This document shows, in pieces, positions 1 through 9,977 of a stretch of DNA of 64,000 nucleotides. Under the pieces are notes generated by a model. The model saw nothing but the letters and a program-made list of their open reading frames with translations. It was not told where the DNA came from and did not search any database. The stretch comes from Ottowia beijingensis (GTDB lineage: Bacteria; Pseudomonadota; Gammaproteobacteria; Burkholderiales; Burkholderiaceae_C). Within the stretch, counting starts at the first letter, position 1. Every line of letters begins with the position of its first letter. The translations under genes were made by a program, and so were the position numbers. The stretch covers positions 310,001-374,000 of the forward strand of contig NZ_JACCKX010000001.1 in NCBI RefSeq assembly GCF_013423955.1, read 5' to 3'.

Positions 1-25
1 ACGCGACGCCCTCAACGATCCAAAC

Positions 26-53
26 AAAAAAGCGGCCTTCGGGCCGCTTTTTG
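26..53 (+). terminator. Rho-independent terminator
   Basis: A perfect GCGGCC-TTCG-GGCCGC hairpin is preceded by an A run and followed by five T, so it can end transcription from either side. The gene it serves on the left lies outside the window. Confidence 0.85.
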
Positions 54-101
54 CTTGGCGCCCTCACGTCATTCCAATTCCAGATCAAAGCTGCAATAGC
101 T

Positions 102-208
102 CGTCATTCCGGCGCAAAGCCTGCCCCGTACCGCGATACGGGGCCGGAATCCAGACGGCGTGTGCGAAGAAACATGGATTCCGGCCTTCGCCGGGATGAC
201 GGTGATTG
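102..208. repeat. Dispersed inverted-repeat element (GTCATTCCGGC...GCCGGGATGAC)
   Basis: The ends are near-perfect inverted copies (GTCATTCCGGC at the left, CGCCGGGATGAC at the right), with an inner GGCCGGAATCC/GGATTCCGGCC pair. This resembles the mobile intergenic palindromes widespread in betaproteobacteria. Only one copy is present here, so the family assignment is from memory of such elements. Confidence 0.6.
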
Positions 209-230
209 ACGCATTGAATCGGCAATGGAA

Positions 231-876
231 TCACTTCAGCAGTTCGGCCCGGCGGCGCTGGTACTCGCGCTCCGACAGCCTGCCCTGGCGCCGCTGCTGC
301 TGCAGCTCGCGCAGGCGTTGTGCGGTGTTGCCGGTGGCCGGGGTGCCGCGGCCGGTGCGGGGCTTGGCGGGGCCGTGGTCGCAGCGGGGCGGACCTGCCG
401 GCGGCGCCCGCTGGCGCGATGCTGGCTGCGGCGGCTGACGGCGTGAGCAGGCCCGACTTCTGCACGCCCGCCCGGCCGGTGCCTTCGTCCACCAGATGGA
501 GTTCGGTACGGCCGCGCACGATGCCCACCTTGAACTCCTGCCAGACATAGGTCGCCCGGCCCGCCTGTACCGTGACGGTCAGGCTGGCAGTGTTGTCGCC
601 CCGCGATTCGATGGTGTACTGGCCGGGGTTCAGGTCGAGGCGGAAGAAAGACTGGCCACTGGTGTCGCCCACGCTGACGCCGTTGACCACCACCTCGAGC
701 CCCAGCGCCGCACCCAGCAGTTCGCTGCGGTAGATGTAGAGCGCACCCTTGCCCGGGCGCGTGGTGAAGGCCTTGGCCTGGGCGTCCTCGGCCTCCGAAG
801 CCTTGTGCACGAAGGCGCAACCGCTCAGCCACAGCGCCGCGCCCGGCACGGCCCATACGAGAAGTCTGCGTCGCAT
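231..876 (-). CDS. DUF2846 lipoprotein with C-terminal SHOCT-like helix
   Basis: The start at 876 has a strong GGAGGG ribosome site. The protein opens with a lipoprotein signal ending LSGC, then a DUF2846-like beta domain (about residues 35-130, with motif GALYIYR), a Pro/Ala linker and a C-terminal helix (about 185-215, RLRELQQQRRQGRLSEREYQ) of the SHOCT type. It is predicted to be anchored in the cell envelope; its role is unknown. The frame breaks twice in the linker (near 395 and 335). Adding one G and one C restores a single 215-residue product, which fits the length exactly. The SHOCT assignment is by pattern. Confidence 0.72.
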
Positions 877-994
877 TTCAATCCCTCCTGTCGAGCGGGC
901 ATTGTGCGGGGCGTTCACGCGCAGGGGTGTTGCAAGAAGTACGGGCCACAGTACGCAGCACAGGGCCGAACAGTGCCCGGCTGCGGCTGCGCCA

Positions 995-1837
995 TCAGGG
1001 GCCGCGCACCAAGCGCTGCAGGCCGGGCAGCGCAGCCAGCGCGTTGCCGGTAGTCGTCGCGGCCCAGGCTGCTGGCGGCACGCCACGCAGTTGCGCGACT
1101 TCGGCCCCGATGCGCGGCAGCTCGCCCGGCTCGTTGCGGCCCTGACCGTGGCCGGCGGCGCGCTGCTCGGCGGTGGCGTAGAGCCAGTGGGGCGGAATGT
1201 CGGGGGCGTCGGTTTCCATCACGATGGCATCGGCCGGCAGTTCGGCCGCCAGCGCGCGCAGGCGCGTGGCGCGCTCGTAGGTGACGGCGCCGCCGAAGCC
1301 CAGCCTGAAGCCCATGTCCAGAAACATATCGGCCTGCTGGCGGCTGCCGTTGAAGGCGTGGGCGATGCCGCCGGGCACGCCGATCTCGCGCAGGCCCTTC
1401 AGCACCTGGTCGACCGAGCGCCGCACGTGCAGGATCACGGGCAGGCCGTGGCGGCCCGCCAGCTTGAGCTGTTCGCGGAAGAAATGCTCCTGCCGCTCGC
1501 GCAGCGGGTCTTCGGTGAGTTCGGGCACGAAGTAGTCCAGCCCGATCTCGCCCACGGCCACCAGGCGCGGATCATCGGTGTGGGCGGTGAGCGCCTGGTC
1601 CAACCGCGCGAGGGCGTCGTGCAGCGCCCATTGCACGTACATCGGGTGGATGCCCAGGGCATAGGCGTCGCCGAAGCGGTGCGCCAGCGTGCGCACCGCC
1701 TCGAAGGCCGTCACCTCGACCGCCGGAATCACGCAGAGTGCTACGTTTTCAGAAGCTGCCCGCGCCCGCACGGCGGCCACGTCGGCCGAAAAATTGCCTG
1801 CATCCAGGTGGCAGTGGGTGTCAATCCAGAAGGCCAT
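995..1837 (-). CDS. TatD-family metal-dependent hydrolase (DNase)
   Basis: The 280-residue protein has the family's metal ligands: HCH within DTHCHLD near the N-terminus, the glutamate in VGEIGLDYF, the histidine in VILHVRRS and the late aspartate in METDAPDIPP. TatD proteins are TIM-barrel 3'-5' nucleases acting on DNA ends. The start at 1837 places the metal motif at residue 5, as usual. It is one uninterrupted frame. The next gene is divergent, leaving about 100 bases for both promoters. YcfH/YjjV/TatD subtype cannot be told from this alone. Confidence 0.9.
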   Translation of the reverse strand: MAFWIDTHCHLDAGNFSADVAAVRARAASENVALCVIPAVEVTAFEAVRTLAHRFGDAYALGIHPMYVQWALHDALARLDQALTAHTDDPRLVAVGEIGLDYFVPELTEDPLRERQEHFFREQLKLAGRHGLPVILHVRRSVDQVLKGLREIGVPGGIAHAFNGSRQQADMFLDMGFRLGFGGAVTYERATRLRALAAELPADAIVMETDAPDIPPHWLYATAEQRAAGHGQGRNEPGELPRIGAEVAQLRGVPPAAWAATTTGNALAALPGLQRLVRGP

Positions 1838-1939
1838 GGCAGCATCATGCCCGAGCCGGGCGTGGGGTGAACACCCTCGCACAAGCGGCGTGAACCGTGC
1901 TACCTTCCCAAGCATGTGTCCGGTTGTCAGGTGACCTGC

Positions 1940-2869
1940 ATGCGTCGAACCGCGCTCTACAGTCGTTCCACCCCTCGCCCTGCTGTGCCTACGGAGGTCG
2001 ATCCGCCAGTGCAAGAGGCCGTGGCCGAGTCGCCCGAGGCCGCCGCAAGGCCAGCGCGGCACCAACGGGCGGGCGCGTTCGCACGTCACCCCGGCACGTT
2101 GTGGGCCGCCATTGCGGCGCTCGCCCTGGCGCTGGCCCTGCCCGACACGCCCTGGCGCGCGCCGGCGCAGCGCAAGCTGACGCAGGACGATATCAACGCC
2201 GCCGTGATGCACACGCTGACCCAGAAAACCCTGCCCTCGCAGGCCGCGCGCGCCGCCGCCGTGGGCCCCTCTCTGGTGCGGGTGGAGGGCGACATTCCCG
2301 GTCGGAAAGGCCGCAAGGGCCCAGCCGAGATGGGCCGTGGCGTGGGCTCGGGCGTGGTGATCATCGACAACGGCACCATCCTGACCAACTTGCATGTGGT
2401 GCAGGAAGCCGAGTCCATCACCGTGACCTTTGCCGACGGCACCGAGTCGCCCGCCGCCATCGTCAACGTGCAGCCCGAGAACGACCTGGCCGTGCTGCGC
2501 GCGCAGAAGATCCCTGACGACCTGCAGGCCGCCACCATGCGCTCCACCGCCGACCTGCTGCCGGGCGACGAGGTGGTGGCCATCGGCTTTCCGTTCGGCA
2601 TCGGGCCCTCGGTGTCGGCGGGCGTGGTGTCGGGGCTCAAGCGCGGCTTCAAGTCGCCCGAGGGCGGGCAGGTGATGAGCAACCTGATCCAGTTCGACGC
2701 CGCCGCCAACCCCGGCAACTCGGGCGGGCCGCTGGTGACGATGGACGGCCAGGTGGTGGGCATCGTCACCGCCATCCTCAACCCCACGCCGGCGCGCACC
2801 TTTCTGGGCATCGGCTTCGCGGTGCCCATTGAAAACGCTGCCACCGCCGCCGGCCAACCGCCGTTCTAA
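1940..2869 (+). CDS. Membrane-anchored HtrA-like serine protease (S1C) without PDZ domain
   Basis: Trypsin-fold protease of 309 residues. A cytoplasmic N-terminus rich in Pro/Glu is followed by a membrane segment (about 54-68), so the catalytic part should face the periplasm. The triad is visible: His152 in LTNLHVV, Asp182 in ENDLAVL, Ser261 in NPGNSGGP. DegP/DegS relatives carry one or two PDZ domains, but this protein stops right after the protease fold at AVPIENA. An upstream in-frame ATG at 1916 is possible; 1940 was preferred as it avoids a cysteine-rich leader. Quality control of envelope proteins is the likely job. Confidence 0.88.
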   Translation: MRRTALYSRSTPRPAVPTEVDPPVQEAVAESPEAAARPARHQRAGAFARHPGTLWAAIAALALALALPDTPWRAPAQRKLTQDDINAAVMHTLTQKTLPSQAARAAAVGPSLVRVEGDIPGRKGRKGPAEMGRGVGSGVVIIDNGTILTNLHVVQEAESITVTFADGTESPAAIVNVQPENDLAVLRAQKIPDDLQAATMRSTADLLPGDEVVAIGFPFGIGPSVSAGVVSGLKRGFKSPEGGQVMSNLIQFDAAANPGNSGGPLVTMDGQVVGIVTAILNPTPARTFLGIGFAVPIENAATAAGQPPF

Positions 2870-2872
2870 GAG

Positions 2873-2997
2873 ATGCACCCCCTGAGTCGCTGACGCGCCT
2901 TCCCCCTCTGCTGTGCGAGGGGGACAACGCCAGTCGCCGGCGCAGGTCCGTCGATGGCGTTCGCTGGCATGGCCTGCTCCGCGGCCATCTGATTTTC
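2873..2997 (+). repeat. Family A intergenic repeat, copy 1
   Basis: It begins CACCCCCTGAGTCGCTGACG and ends at the shared block TGGCCTGCTCCGCGGCC. Other copies lie at about 16172-16312, 27030-27133, 36478-36592, 39280-39395 and 50606-50750. It fills the whole gap between the protease and the MoxR gene. Confidence 0.8.
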
Positions 2998-3012
2998 TGG
3001 AGTATCAACTGC

Positions 3013-4029
3013 ATGATGACGACCGAACAATCCTTCCGGCAAGACCCCGCCACCGCCGAGCTGATGGAGCAGATCCTCTACGAGGTCAAGCGCATCGTGG
3101 TCGGACAGGACCGCTTTCTGGAGCGCGTGATGGTCGCCCTGCTGTCCGGCGGCCACCTGCTGATCGAGGGCGTGCCGGGGCTGGCCAAGACCCTGACGGT
3201 GAAGACGCTGGCCAGCGTGCTGCAGGGCCAGTTCAAGCGCATTCAGTTCACGCCCGACCTGGTGCCGGCCGATCTGATCGGCACGCGCATCTACAACCAG
3301 AAGACGGGCGACTTCAGCACCGCGCTGGGCCCCGTGTTCACCCACCTGCTGCTGGCCGACGAGATCAACCGCGCGCCGGCCAAGGTGCAAAGCGCACTGC
3401 TGGAGGTGATGCAGGAGCGCCAGGTCACCATTGCCGGGCAGACGCACTTCGTGCCCGAGCCCTTCCTGGTGATGGCCACGCAGAACCCCATCGAGACCGA
3501 GGGCACCTACCCGCTGCCCGAGGCGCAGGTCGACCGCTTCATGATGAAGGTGCTGGTGGACTACCCCACCGACGAGGAAGAGTTCGTCATTGCCCAGCGC
3601 GTGACCGGCCCGCGCATCGACGTGAACCCCGTCGCCAGCATGGAGCAACTGGCCGCGCTGCAACGCCAGTGCCGGCAGGTGTATGTCGATCCGTCGCTGG
3701 TGCAGTACGCCGTCAAGCTGGTGTCGGCCACGCGCACACCGGGCGAGATCGGGCTGAAGGACCTGGTGCCCATGCTCACCTTCGGCGCCAGCCCGCGCGC
3801 CACCATCGGCCTGATCGAAGGCGCCAAGGCGCTGGCCATGATGCGCGGCCGCACCTACGCCCTGCCCGAGGACATGAGCGACCTGGTGCCCGACGTGCTG
3901 CGCCACCGCCTGGTGCTGTCGTACGAGGCACTGTCCGAAGGGCTGTCGGCCGACCAGATCGTGCTGCGCATCATGGCCAAGGCGCCGCCGCCGCCCAAGC
4001 CGCTGGCGCATGAGAAGCAGGCCGCATGA
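3013..4029 (+). CDS. MoxR-family AAA+ ATPase
   Basis: The 338-residue protein has a Walker A motif GVPGLAKT (53-60), Walker B LLLADEIN (about 112-119), a sensor region MATQNPIETEGTYPLPEAQ, and the MoxR C-terminal lid. MoxR ATPases act as chaperones that insert cofactors or assemble complexes, usually with VWA-domain partners. Here the next two genes on the same strand encode a DUF58 protein and a VWA membrane protein, the classic MoxR trio, so an operon is likely although a 240-base repeat block separates this gene from the second. Frame is intact. Confidence 0.93.
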   Translation: MMTTEQSFRQDPATAELMEQILYEVKRIVVGQDRFLERVMVALLSGGHLLIEGVPGLAKTLTVKTLASVLQGQFKRIQFTPDLVPADLIGTRIYNQKTGDFSTALGPVFTHLLLADEINRAPAKVQSALLEVMQERQVTIAGQTHFVPEPFLVMATQNPIETEGTYPLPEAQVDRFMMKVLVDYPTDEEEFVIAQRVTGPRIDVNPVASMEQLAALQRQCRQVYVDPSLVQYAVKLVSATRTPGEIGLKDLVPMLTFGASPRATIGLIEGAKALAMMRGRTYALPEDMSDLVPDVLRHRLVLSYEALSEGLSADQIVLRIMAKAPPPPKPLAHEKQAA

Positions 4030-4048
4030 GCATGCACGCCCACGCCTC

Positions 4049-4262
4049 CGTTGTAGGAGCAGCCTTGGCCGCGATGCAGCGCCCTGCCCTGCACCGCGGC
4101 CCCATCGCGGGCAAGCCCGCTCCCACAAAAACCATAGCTGCCTGCGCTGATGGGATGGGCGCTGCAGCCCGAAAACACCCTGAACCTGTGGGAGCGGCCT
4201 TGGCCGCGATGGGCACATCGCTTGGCGCTGCCGGTCATCGCGGCCAAGCCGGCTGCCACACC
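4049..4262. repeat. Family B REP-like palindromes, two tandem pairs
   Basis: Two inverted pairs sit back to back between the MoxR and DUF58 genes: a GTAGGAGCAGCCTTGGCCGC...GCGGGCAAGCCCGCTCCCAC pair and a GTGGGAGCGGCCTTGGCCGC...GCGGCCAAGCCGGCTGCCAC pair. They resemble Pseudomonas-type REP sequences. No gene is seen in the gap. Confidence 0.8.
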
Positions 4263-4270
4263 GTCACGCC

Positions 4271-5317
4271 ATGATCCGCTGGCTGCGCCGCGACAAAGCC
4301 CCGCTGCCGCACGCGGTGCCCAATCCAGCCCGCGCCGCGGCAGCCGATGCATCGCCGCCCAGCGCCGAGCACGTGCTGCGCCGGCTCGAATGGTCGGTGC
4401 TCAAACGGCTCAACGGCGTGCTGCTGGGCGACTACCGCACGCTGATGCGCGGCAGCGGGCTTGATCTGGCCGACCTGCGCGAATACCAGATGCACGACGA
4501 CGTGCGCCACATCGACTGGAACGTGACGGCGCGCATGCAGACGCCGCACGTGCGCGTGTTCACCGAAGACCGCGAGATGGCGGCGTGGTTCCTGCTCGAC
4601 CTGAGTCCGTCGGTCGACTTCGGCTCCGGCATGCTGCGCAAACGCCAGGTGTCGGCCGAGTTCGTCGCCGTGCTGGCCCGGCTGCTGACGCGGCACGGCA
4701 ACCGCGTGGGCGCGCTGCTGTACGGCGCGGGGGTCGAGAAGATGATCCCGGCCCGCGCCAGCCGCGCGCATGTGCTGCACCTGCTGCACGCCATGCAGCA
4801 GGTGCAGCCTTCAGTCACTACAAATAAGAGAGCTGGTCGCGCAGAACAGACAAGCGCTGGCGGCACAAAACTCTCTGAACTGCTGCTGGCCGCCGCCAAC
4901 GCCATCCACCGCCGCTCGACCATCTTCGTGGTGTCGGACTTCATCAGCGAGCCGGGCTGGGAGAAGCCGCTGGGCCAGCTGGCGTTGCGCCACGAGGTGG
5001 TGGCCGTGCGCCTGACCGACCCGCTGGAGCTGGCCCTGCCCGACCTGGGCCTGCTGACCCTGCGCGACGCCGAAACCGGCGAGCAATTGCTGGTCGACAC
5101 GCACAACCCGACCTTCCGCAAGCGCTTCGCCGCCATCGCCGCCCAGCGCGAGGCCGACTTGCGTCAATCGCTGGCGCGCGCCGGCGTGGACACGCTGGAG
5201 CTGTCGACCGACGACGACATGGCGCAAGCCATCGTGCGCTTCACCGAGTTGCGTCGGCAACGCGCCCGGCTGGCCGCCGGTGGGGGCATGCCGGCGCATC
5301 TTCGCAAAACCGCCTGA
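4271..5317 (+). CDS. DUF58-domain protein of the MoxR module
   Basis: It has 348 residues. The DUF58 core is recognisable: the segment DLREYQMHDDVRHIDWNVTA (about 72-92) matches the family hallmark YQ.GDD.R.IDW, followed by a VWA-like half with LLDLSPSVDFG and FVVSDFIS. The protein probably pairs with the MoxR ATPase upstream and the VWA protein 33 bases downstream. Residues about 180-201 are encoded by a family D repeat inserted in frame, giving a loop absent from typical relatives. The frame is otherwise intact. Confidence 0.88.
   Translation: MIRWLRRDKAPLPHAVPNPARAAAADASPPSAEHVLRRLEWSVLKRLNGVLLGDYRTLMRGSGLDLADLREYQMHDDVRHIDWNVTARMQTPHVRVFTEDREMAAWFLLDLSPSVDFGSGMLRKRQVSAEFVAVLARLLTRHGNRVGALLYGAGVEKMIPARASRAHVLHLLHAMQQVQPSVTTNKRAGRAEQTSAGGTKLSELLLAAANAIHRRSTIFVVSDFISEPGWEKPLGQLALRHEVVAVRLTDPLELALPDLGLLTLRDAETGEQLLVDTHNPTFRKRFAAIAAQREADLRQSLARAGVDTLELSTDDDMAQAIVRFTELRRQRARLAAGGGMPAHLRKTA
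4812..4874. repeat. Family D repeat inside the DUF58 gene
   Basis: ACTACAAATAAGAGAGCTGG, followed by CAAGCGCTGGCGGCACAAAA, matches the intergenic D copy at 21912-21985 (ACTACAAAACAAAGAGCTGC then CACTGGCGGCCGAAA). The reading frame passes through without a stop. Confidence 0.65.
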
Positions 5318-5350
5318 GCGCGCGACAATGGACCGCAGTTGTACCCTGCC

Positions 5351-6442
5351 ATGAACTTCACCTGGCCTGCCTTCCTGAAATGGCCTGCGGCGCTGCCGCA
5401 GCCCGGCTTCCTGTGGCCGCAGTTCCTGTGGCTGCTGCTGCTGTTGCCGCTGCTGGTGCTGCTGTACCTGTGGCTGCAGCGACGCAAGCAGAAGCTGGCG
5501 GTGCGCTACGCCAGCCTGGCCATCGTGAAGGAGGCCATGGGCAAGGGCCCCGGCTGGCGCCGGCACCTGCCTCCGCTGCTGCTGCTGGGCGCGCTGGGCG
5601 CCATGCTGCTGGCCAGCGCGCGGCCGGTGGCGCTGGTGGCGCTGCCGTCGAACCAGCAGACCATCATCCTGGCCATGGACGTGTCGGGCAGCATGCGCGC
5701 CGCCGACGTGGAGCCCAACCGCCTGGTGGCGGCGCAGAACGCGGCCAAGGCCTTCCTGAAAGACCTGCCGCGCGACGTCAAGGTCGGCATCGTGGCGTTT
5801 GCCGGCTCGGCCCAGGTGGCGCAGTTGCCCACGCTGAACCGTGAGGACCTCGTCACCGCCATCGACCGCTTTCAGCTGCAGCGCGCCACGGCCACGGGCA
5901 ACGCCATCGTCATCTCGCTGGCCACGCTGTTCCCCAACGCCGGCATCGAGCTGCAGCAGCTCAGCTTCGACCGCATGCGCGGCATGGGCCGCTCGCTCGA
6001 CCAGCCGCCGCCCAAGCAGGCCGAGTTCATCCCGGTGCCGCCGGGCTCGTACACCTCGGCCGCCATCATCATGCTGACCGACGGCCAGCGCACCACCGGG
6101 GTCGACCCGCTGGACGCCGCCAAGATGGCGGCCGACCGGGGCGTGAAGGTGTACACCGTGGGCGTGGGCACGGTGGACGGCGAGACCATCGGCTTCGAAG
6201 GCTGGTCGATGCGCGTGCGGCTGGACGAGGAAACCCTGAAGGACGTCGCCCAGCGCACCGCCGCCGAGTACTACTATGCCGGCACCGCGCAAGACCTGAA
6301 GAAGGTGTACGAGAACCTCAGCAGCCGCCTGACGCTGGAGAAGAAGGAAACCGAGATCTCCGCCCTGTTCGCCCTGGCGGGCGCGCTGCTGGCCCTGCTG
6401 GCGGCGGGGCTGTCGATGCTGTGGTTCAACCGCATCCTCTGA
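5351..6442 (+). CDS. VWA-domain membrane protein (BatA-like)
   Basis: It has 363 residues. Two N-terminal membrane segments (about 24-42 and 74-90) precede a von Willebrand A domain with the metal site motif DVSGSM (110-115) and a later ...LTDGQRT; a final membrane helix occupies the last 20 residues. This is the BatA-type topology, with the VWA domain outside the cytoplasmic membrane. It closes the MoxR/DUF58/VWA module. An alternative start 12 bases upstream (5339) is possible; 5351 begins MNFTWPAFL. Confidence 0.9.
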   Translation: MNFTWPAFLKWPAALPQPGFLWPQFLWLLLLLPLLVLLYLWLQRRKQKLAVRYASLAIVKEAMGKGPGWRRHLPPLLLLGALGAMLLASARPVALVALPSNQQTIILAMDVSGSMRAADVEPNRLVAAQNAAKAFLKDLPRDVKVGIVAFAGSAQVAQLPTLNREDLVTAIDRFQLQRATATGNAIVISLATLFPNAGIELQQLSFDRMRGMGRSLDQPPPKQAEFIPVPPGSYTSAAIIMLTDGQRTTGVDPLDAAKMAADRGVKVYTVGVGTVDGETIGFEGWSMRVRLDEETLKDVAQRTAAEYYYAGTAQDLKKVYENLSSRLTLEKKETEISALFALAGALLALLAAGLSMLWFNRIL

Positions 6443-6447
6443 ATTTC

Positions 6448-6508
6448 AAGCAAAATCGGCCTTCAGGCCAATACTGGCGGGCGCAAGCAGCTATTTTTAG
6501 ATAGCAAA
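6448..6508. repeat. Family D repeat
   Basis: TTTCAAGCAAAATCGGCCTT, then GGGCGCAAGCAGCTATTTTT, lies between the VWA gene and the next ABC ATPase gene. Confidence 0.65.
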
Positions 6509-6534
6509 CGAAACCGACACATCGCCCCGCCACC

Positions 6535-7263
<729 letters not shown>

Positions 7264-7290
7264 AACGTCGTGAGCTTGGACCTGCTTTTC

Positions 7291-7384
7291 TTGAACGCAA
7301 AGGACGCGGAGATTTCGCAGAGGGCGCAGAAGAAACCTTCTGCTTTCTCTGCGCAACTTCCGCGTCCTCTGCGTCCGGCGATTC
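7291..7384. repeat. Family E imperfect inverted repeat
   Basis: AACGCAAAGGACGCGGAGAT is mirrored by CCGCGTCCTCTGCGTCCGGC, with inner pairs GCAGAAGAAACC/CTTCTGC. It is an RNA-hairpin-forming dispersed element type; this is its only copy in the window. Confidence 0.6.
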
Positions 7385-7449
7385 GTGACCCGCTCGAGCC
7401 GCCGTCATCCCCATCCATCCAGCGCCCGATTCACTGAAACGAAGCTCCG

Positions 7450-9976
7450 ATGGCCACCACCGATTCCATAACGACCGCGCCCGGACTGACGAGCGCCGAA
7501 GCCGCCGAGCGGCTGGCGCGCTTCGGCCCCAACCAGCTGAAAGCCCGGCGCCAGAGCGCGCTGCTGCAGTTCCTGTCGCGCTTTCTCAACCCGCTGGTGC
7601 TGATCCTGCTGGCCGCCAGCGCCATCTCGGCCGCCACCGGCGACGTCACCAGCGCCACCGTGGTGGCGGTGATGGTGCTGCTGTCGGTGATCCTCGACTT
7701 CGTGCAGGAGCACCGCGCCGGCCAGGCGGCCTAAAAGCTCGCCACGCAGGTGGCGCTGAAGGTGCAGGTGCTGCGCGACGGCCAGCCGCAGCAGCGGCCC
7801 GCCGCCGAACTGGTGCCGGGCGACGTGGTGCTGCTGTCGGCGGGCGACCTGATCCCGGCCGACGCGCAGGTGCTCGAGGCCAAGGACTTCTTCGTCAACC
7901 AGGCGCTGCTGACCGGCGAGCCTTACCCCGTCGAGCGCCACGCCGGCGCGCCGACAGACGACGCGGCCTGGGATGCGGAAGCCGACAGCGCCATCTTCAT
8001 GGGCAGCTCGGTGGTCAGCGGCTCGGCCCGCGCGCTGGTGATGCGCACCGCCAAGCGCACCGCCATCGGCCAGATCGCCACCAGCCTGGAAAGCCGCCGC
8101 CGCCCACCGCCTTCGAGATCGGCACGCGCCGCTTCGGCCTGCTGATCATGCGGCTCACGTTGCTGCTGGTGCTGTTCACGCTGCTGGTCAACGTGGCGTT
8201 TCACCGGCCACTGCTCGAATCCTTTCTGTTCGCCGTCGCGCTGGCGGTGGGGCTGACGCCCGAGCTGCTGCCGATGGTGGTCTCGGTCACGCTGGCGCGC
8301 GGCGCCATGCGCATGGCGGCGCAGAAGGTGATCGTCAAGCGGCTGACCGCGATCCAGGACATGGGCGCCATGGACGTGCTGTGCACCGACAAGACCGGCA
8401 CGCTGACCGAGGCCAAGATCCGGCTGGAAAAGCACGTCGATCCGCAGGGCAACGAGAGCGACCGCGTGCTGGAGCTGGCGTATCTGAACAGCTTCTTCGA
8501 GAGCGGCCTGAAGAGCCCGATGGACGACGCCATCCTCGCGCACCAGCACATCGACGTGAGCGGCTGGACCAAGATCGACGAAGTGCCGTTCGACTTCGAG
8601 CGGCGCCGCGTGTCGGTGCTGGTGGAACGTGGCGCTGACCGCCTGCTGATCGTCAAGGGTGCGCCGGAAGACGTGCTGCGCCTGTGCACGCACTATGAAT
8701 GCGATAGCTGCCTGCGCCCGCCAGACGGGCGCCAGCAGCCAAAACCTTCGATACCGAAGCGCAGGCGCAGGTGCGGGCGCTGTTCGACCGGCTGGGCGCC
8801 GACGGCTTTCGCGTGCTCGCGGTGGCCACCAAGCGCGAGCCCGAGACGCTGGTCGATGCCGTGGTCGACGACGAGAGCGAGCTGGTGCTCGCCGGCTTCG
8901 CCGCCTTCCTCGACCCGCCCAAGGCCAGCGCCAAACCCGCCCTTCAGGCGCTGGCCGCCAGCGGCGTGGCGGTGAAGATCATCACCGGCGACAACGAGCA
9001 GGTTGCGCGCCACGTGTTCGGCGAGCTGGGCATTCCCGTCACCGGCGTGCTGACCGGCGCCGAGATCGGTGCCATGAACGACGACGCGCTGCGCGCCCGC
9101 GTGGAAGACGTGAACCTGTTCGCACGCGCCAACCCGCAGCAGAAGAACCGCGTGCTGCTGGCCCTGAAGGCACGCGGCCACGTGGTCGGCTACATGGGCG
9201 ACGGCATCAACGACGCGCCCTCGCTGCACACCGCCGACGTCGGCATCTCGGTGGACAGCGCGGTCGATGTCGCCAAGCAGGCCGCCGCCATGATCCTGCT
9301 CGAGAACGACCTCAACGTGCTCTACGCCGGCATCCGCGAGGGCCGGCGCACCTTCGGCAACGTGATGAAGTACATCATGATGGCCACCAGTTCCAACTTC
9401 GGCAACATGTTCAGCATGGCGGCGGCCACGCTGTTCTTGCCCTTCCTGCCGATGCTGCCGCTGCAGATCCTGCTCAACAACTTCCTCTACGACCTGTCGG
9501 AGCTGCCGATCCCGCTCGACAATGTGGACGAGCAGGACCTGGCCCGGCCGCGCCGCTGGGACATGGCGTTCATCCGCGACTTCATGGTCTGCATCGGGCC
9601 GATCAGTTCGATCTTCGACTTCCTGACCTTCTGGCTGCTGCTGAAGGTGCTTCATGCGGACGAGACGCTGTTTCACACCGGCTGGTTCGTCGAATCGCTG
9701 GCCACGCAGGTGCTGGTGATCTTCGTCATCCGCACGCGCGGCAGCCCGTTCGCCAGCCGCCCGCACCCGGCCCTGCTGCTGACCTCGCTGGGCATCGTGG
9801 GCGTGGCCATGGTCCTGCCCTTCACGCCGCTGGCGGGCATGCTGGGCTTCACGCCGCTGCCGCCCGAGTTCTTCGGCCTGCTGGCGGGGCTGATGATCGT
9901 CTACCTGGTGCTGGTCGAGATCGTCAAGCGCTGGTTCTACCGCCGCCTGGCGCAGCGCCAAGGCGCGCCTGCCTGA
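7450..9976 (+). pseudogene. mgtA: MgtA-like P-type ATPase, coding frame broken
   Basis: The parts read as one P3B magnesium-type ATPase of about 842 residues. Visible motifs are TGEP (actuator domain), GLTPELLP (membrane ion site), DKTGT (phosphorylation), TGDN and GDGINDAPS (hinge), and C-terminal helices typical of MgtA. Three lesions occur: an in-frame TAA at 7732-7734 where relatives have Glu (GAA to TAA), a lost base near 8103 in CGCCCACC, and a lost A near 8755. The last is at the end of a family D repeat that lengthens the nucleotide-binding domain. Two losses fit the general homopolymer pattern; the TAA does not. MgtA imports Mg2+, but specificity is inferred from family. Confidence 0.75.
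8694..8755. repeat. Family D repeat inside the mgtA-like gene
   Basis: GCGATAGCTGCCTGCGCCCG then CCAGACGGGCGCCAGCAGCC has the D layout (TAGCTG plus GCGCCCG/CGGGCGC stem). It falls between the conserved VLRLCTHYE and FDTEAQAQV segments of the ATPase. Confidence 0.7.
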
Positions 9977-9977
9977 C

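Noticed and set aside
995..2878. Very long minus-strand open frame across the TatD and protease genes
   Set aside because: Only the part from 1837 to 995 has protein-family features (TatD). The rest is antisense to the protease and reflects high GC.
2866..4218. 450-codon minus-strand frame opposite the MoxR gene
   Set aside because: The plus strand encodes an unmistakable MoxR ATPase; the antisense product is His/Gln/Arg-rich with no motif.
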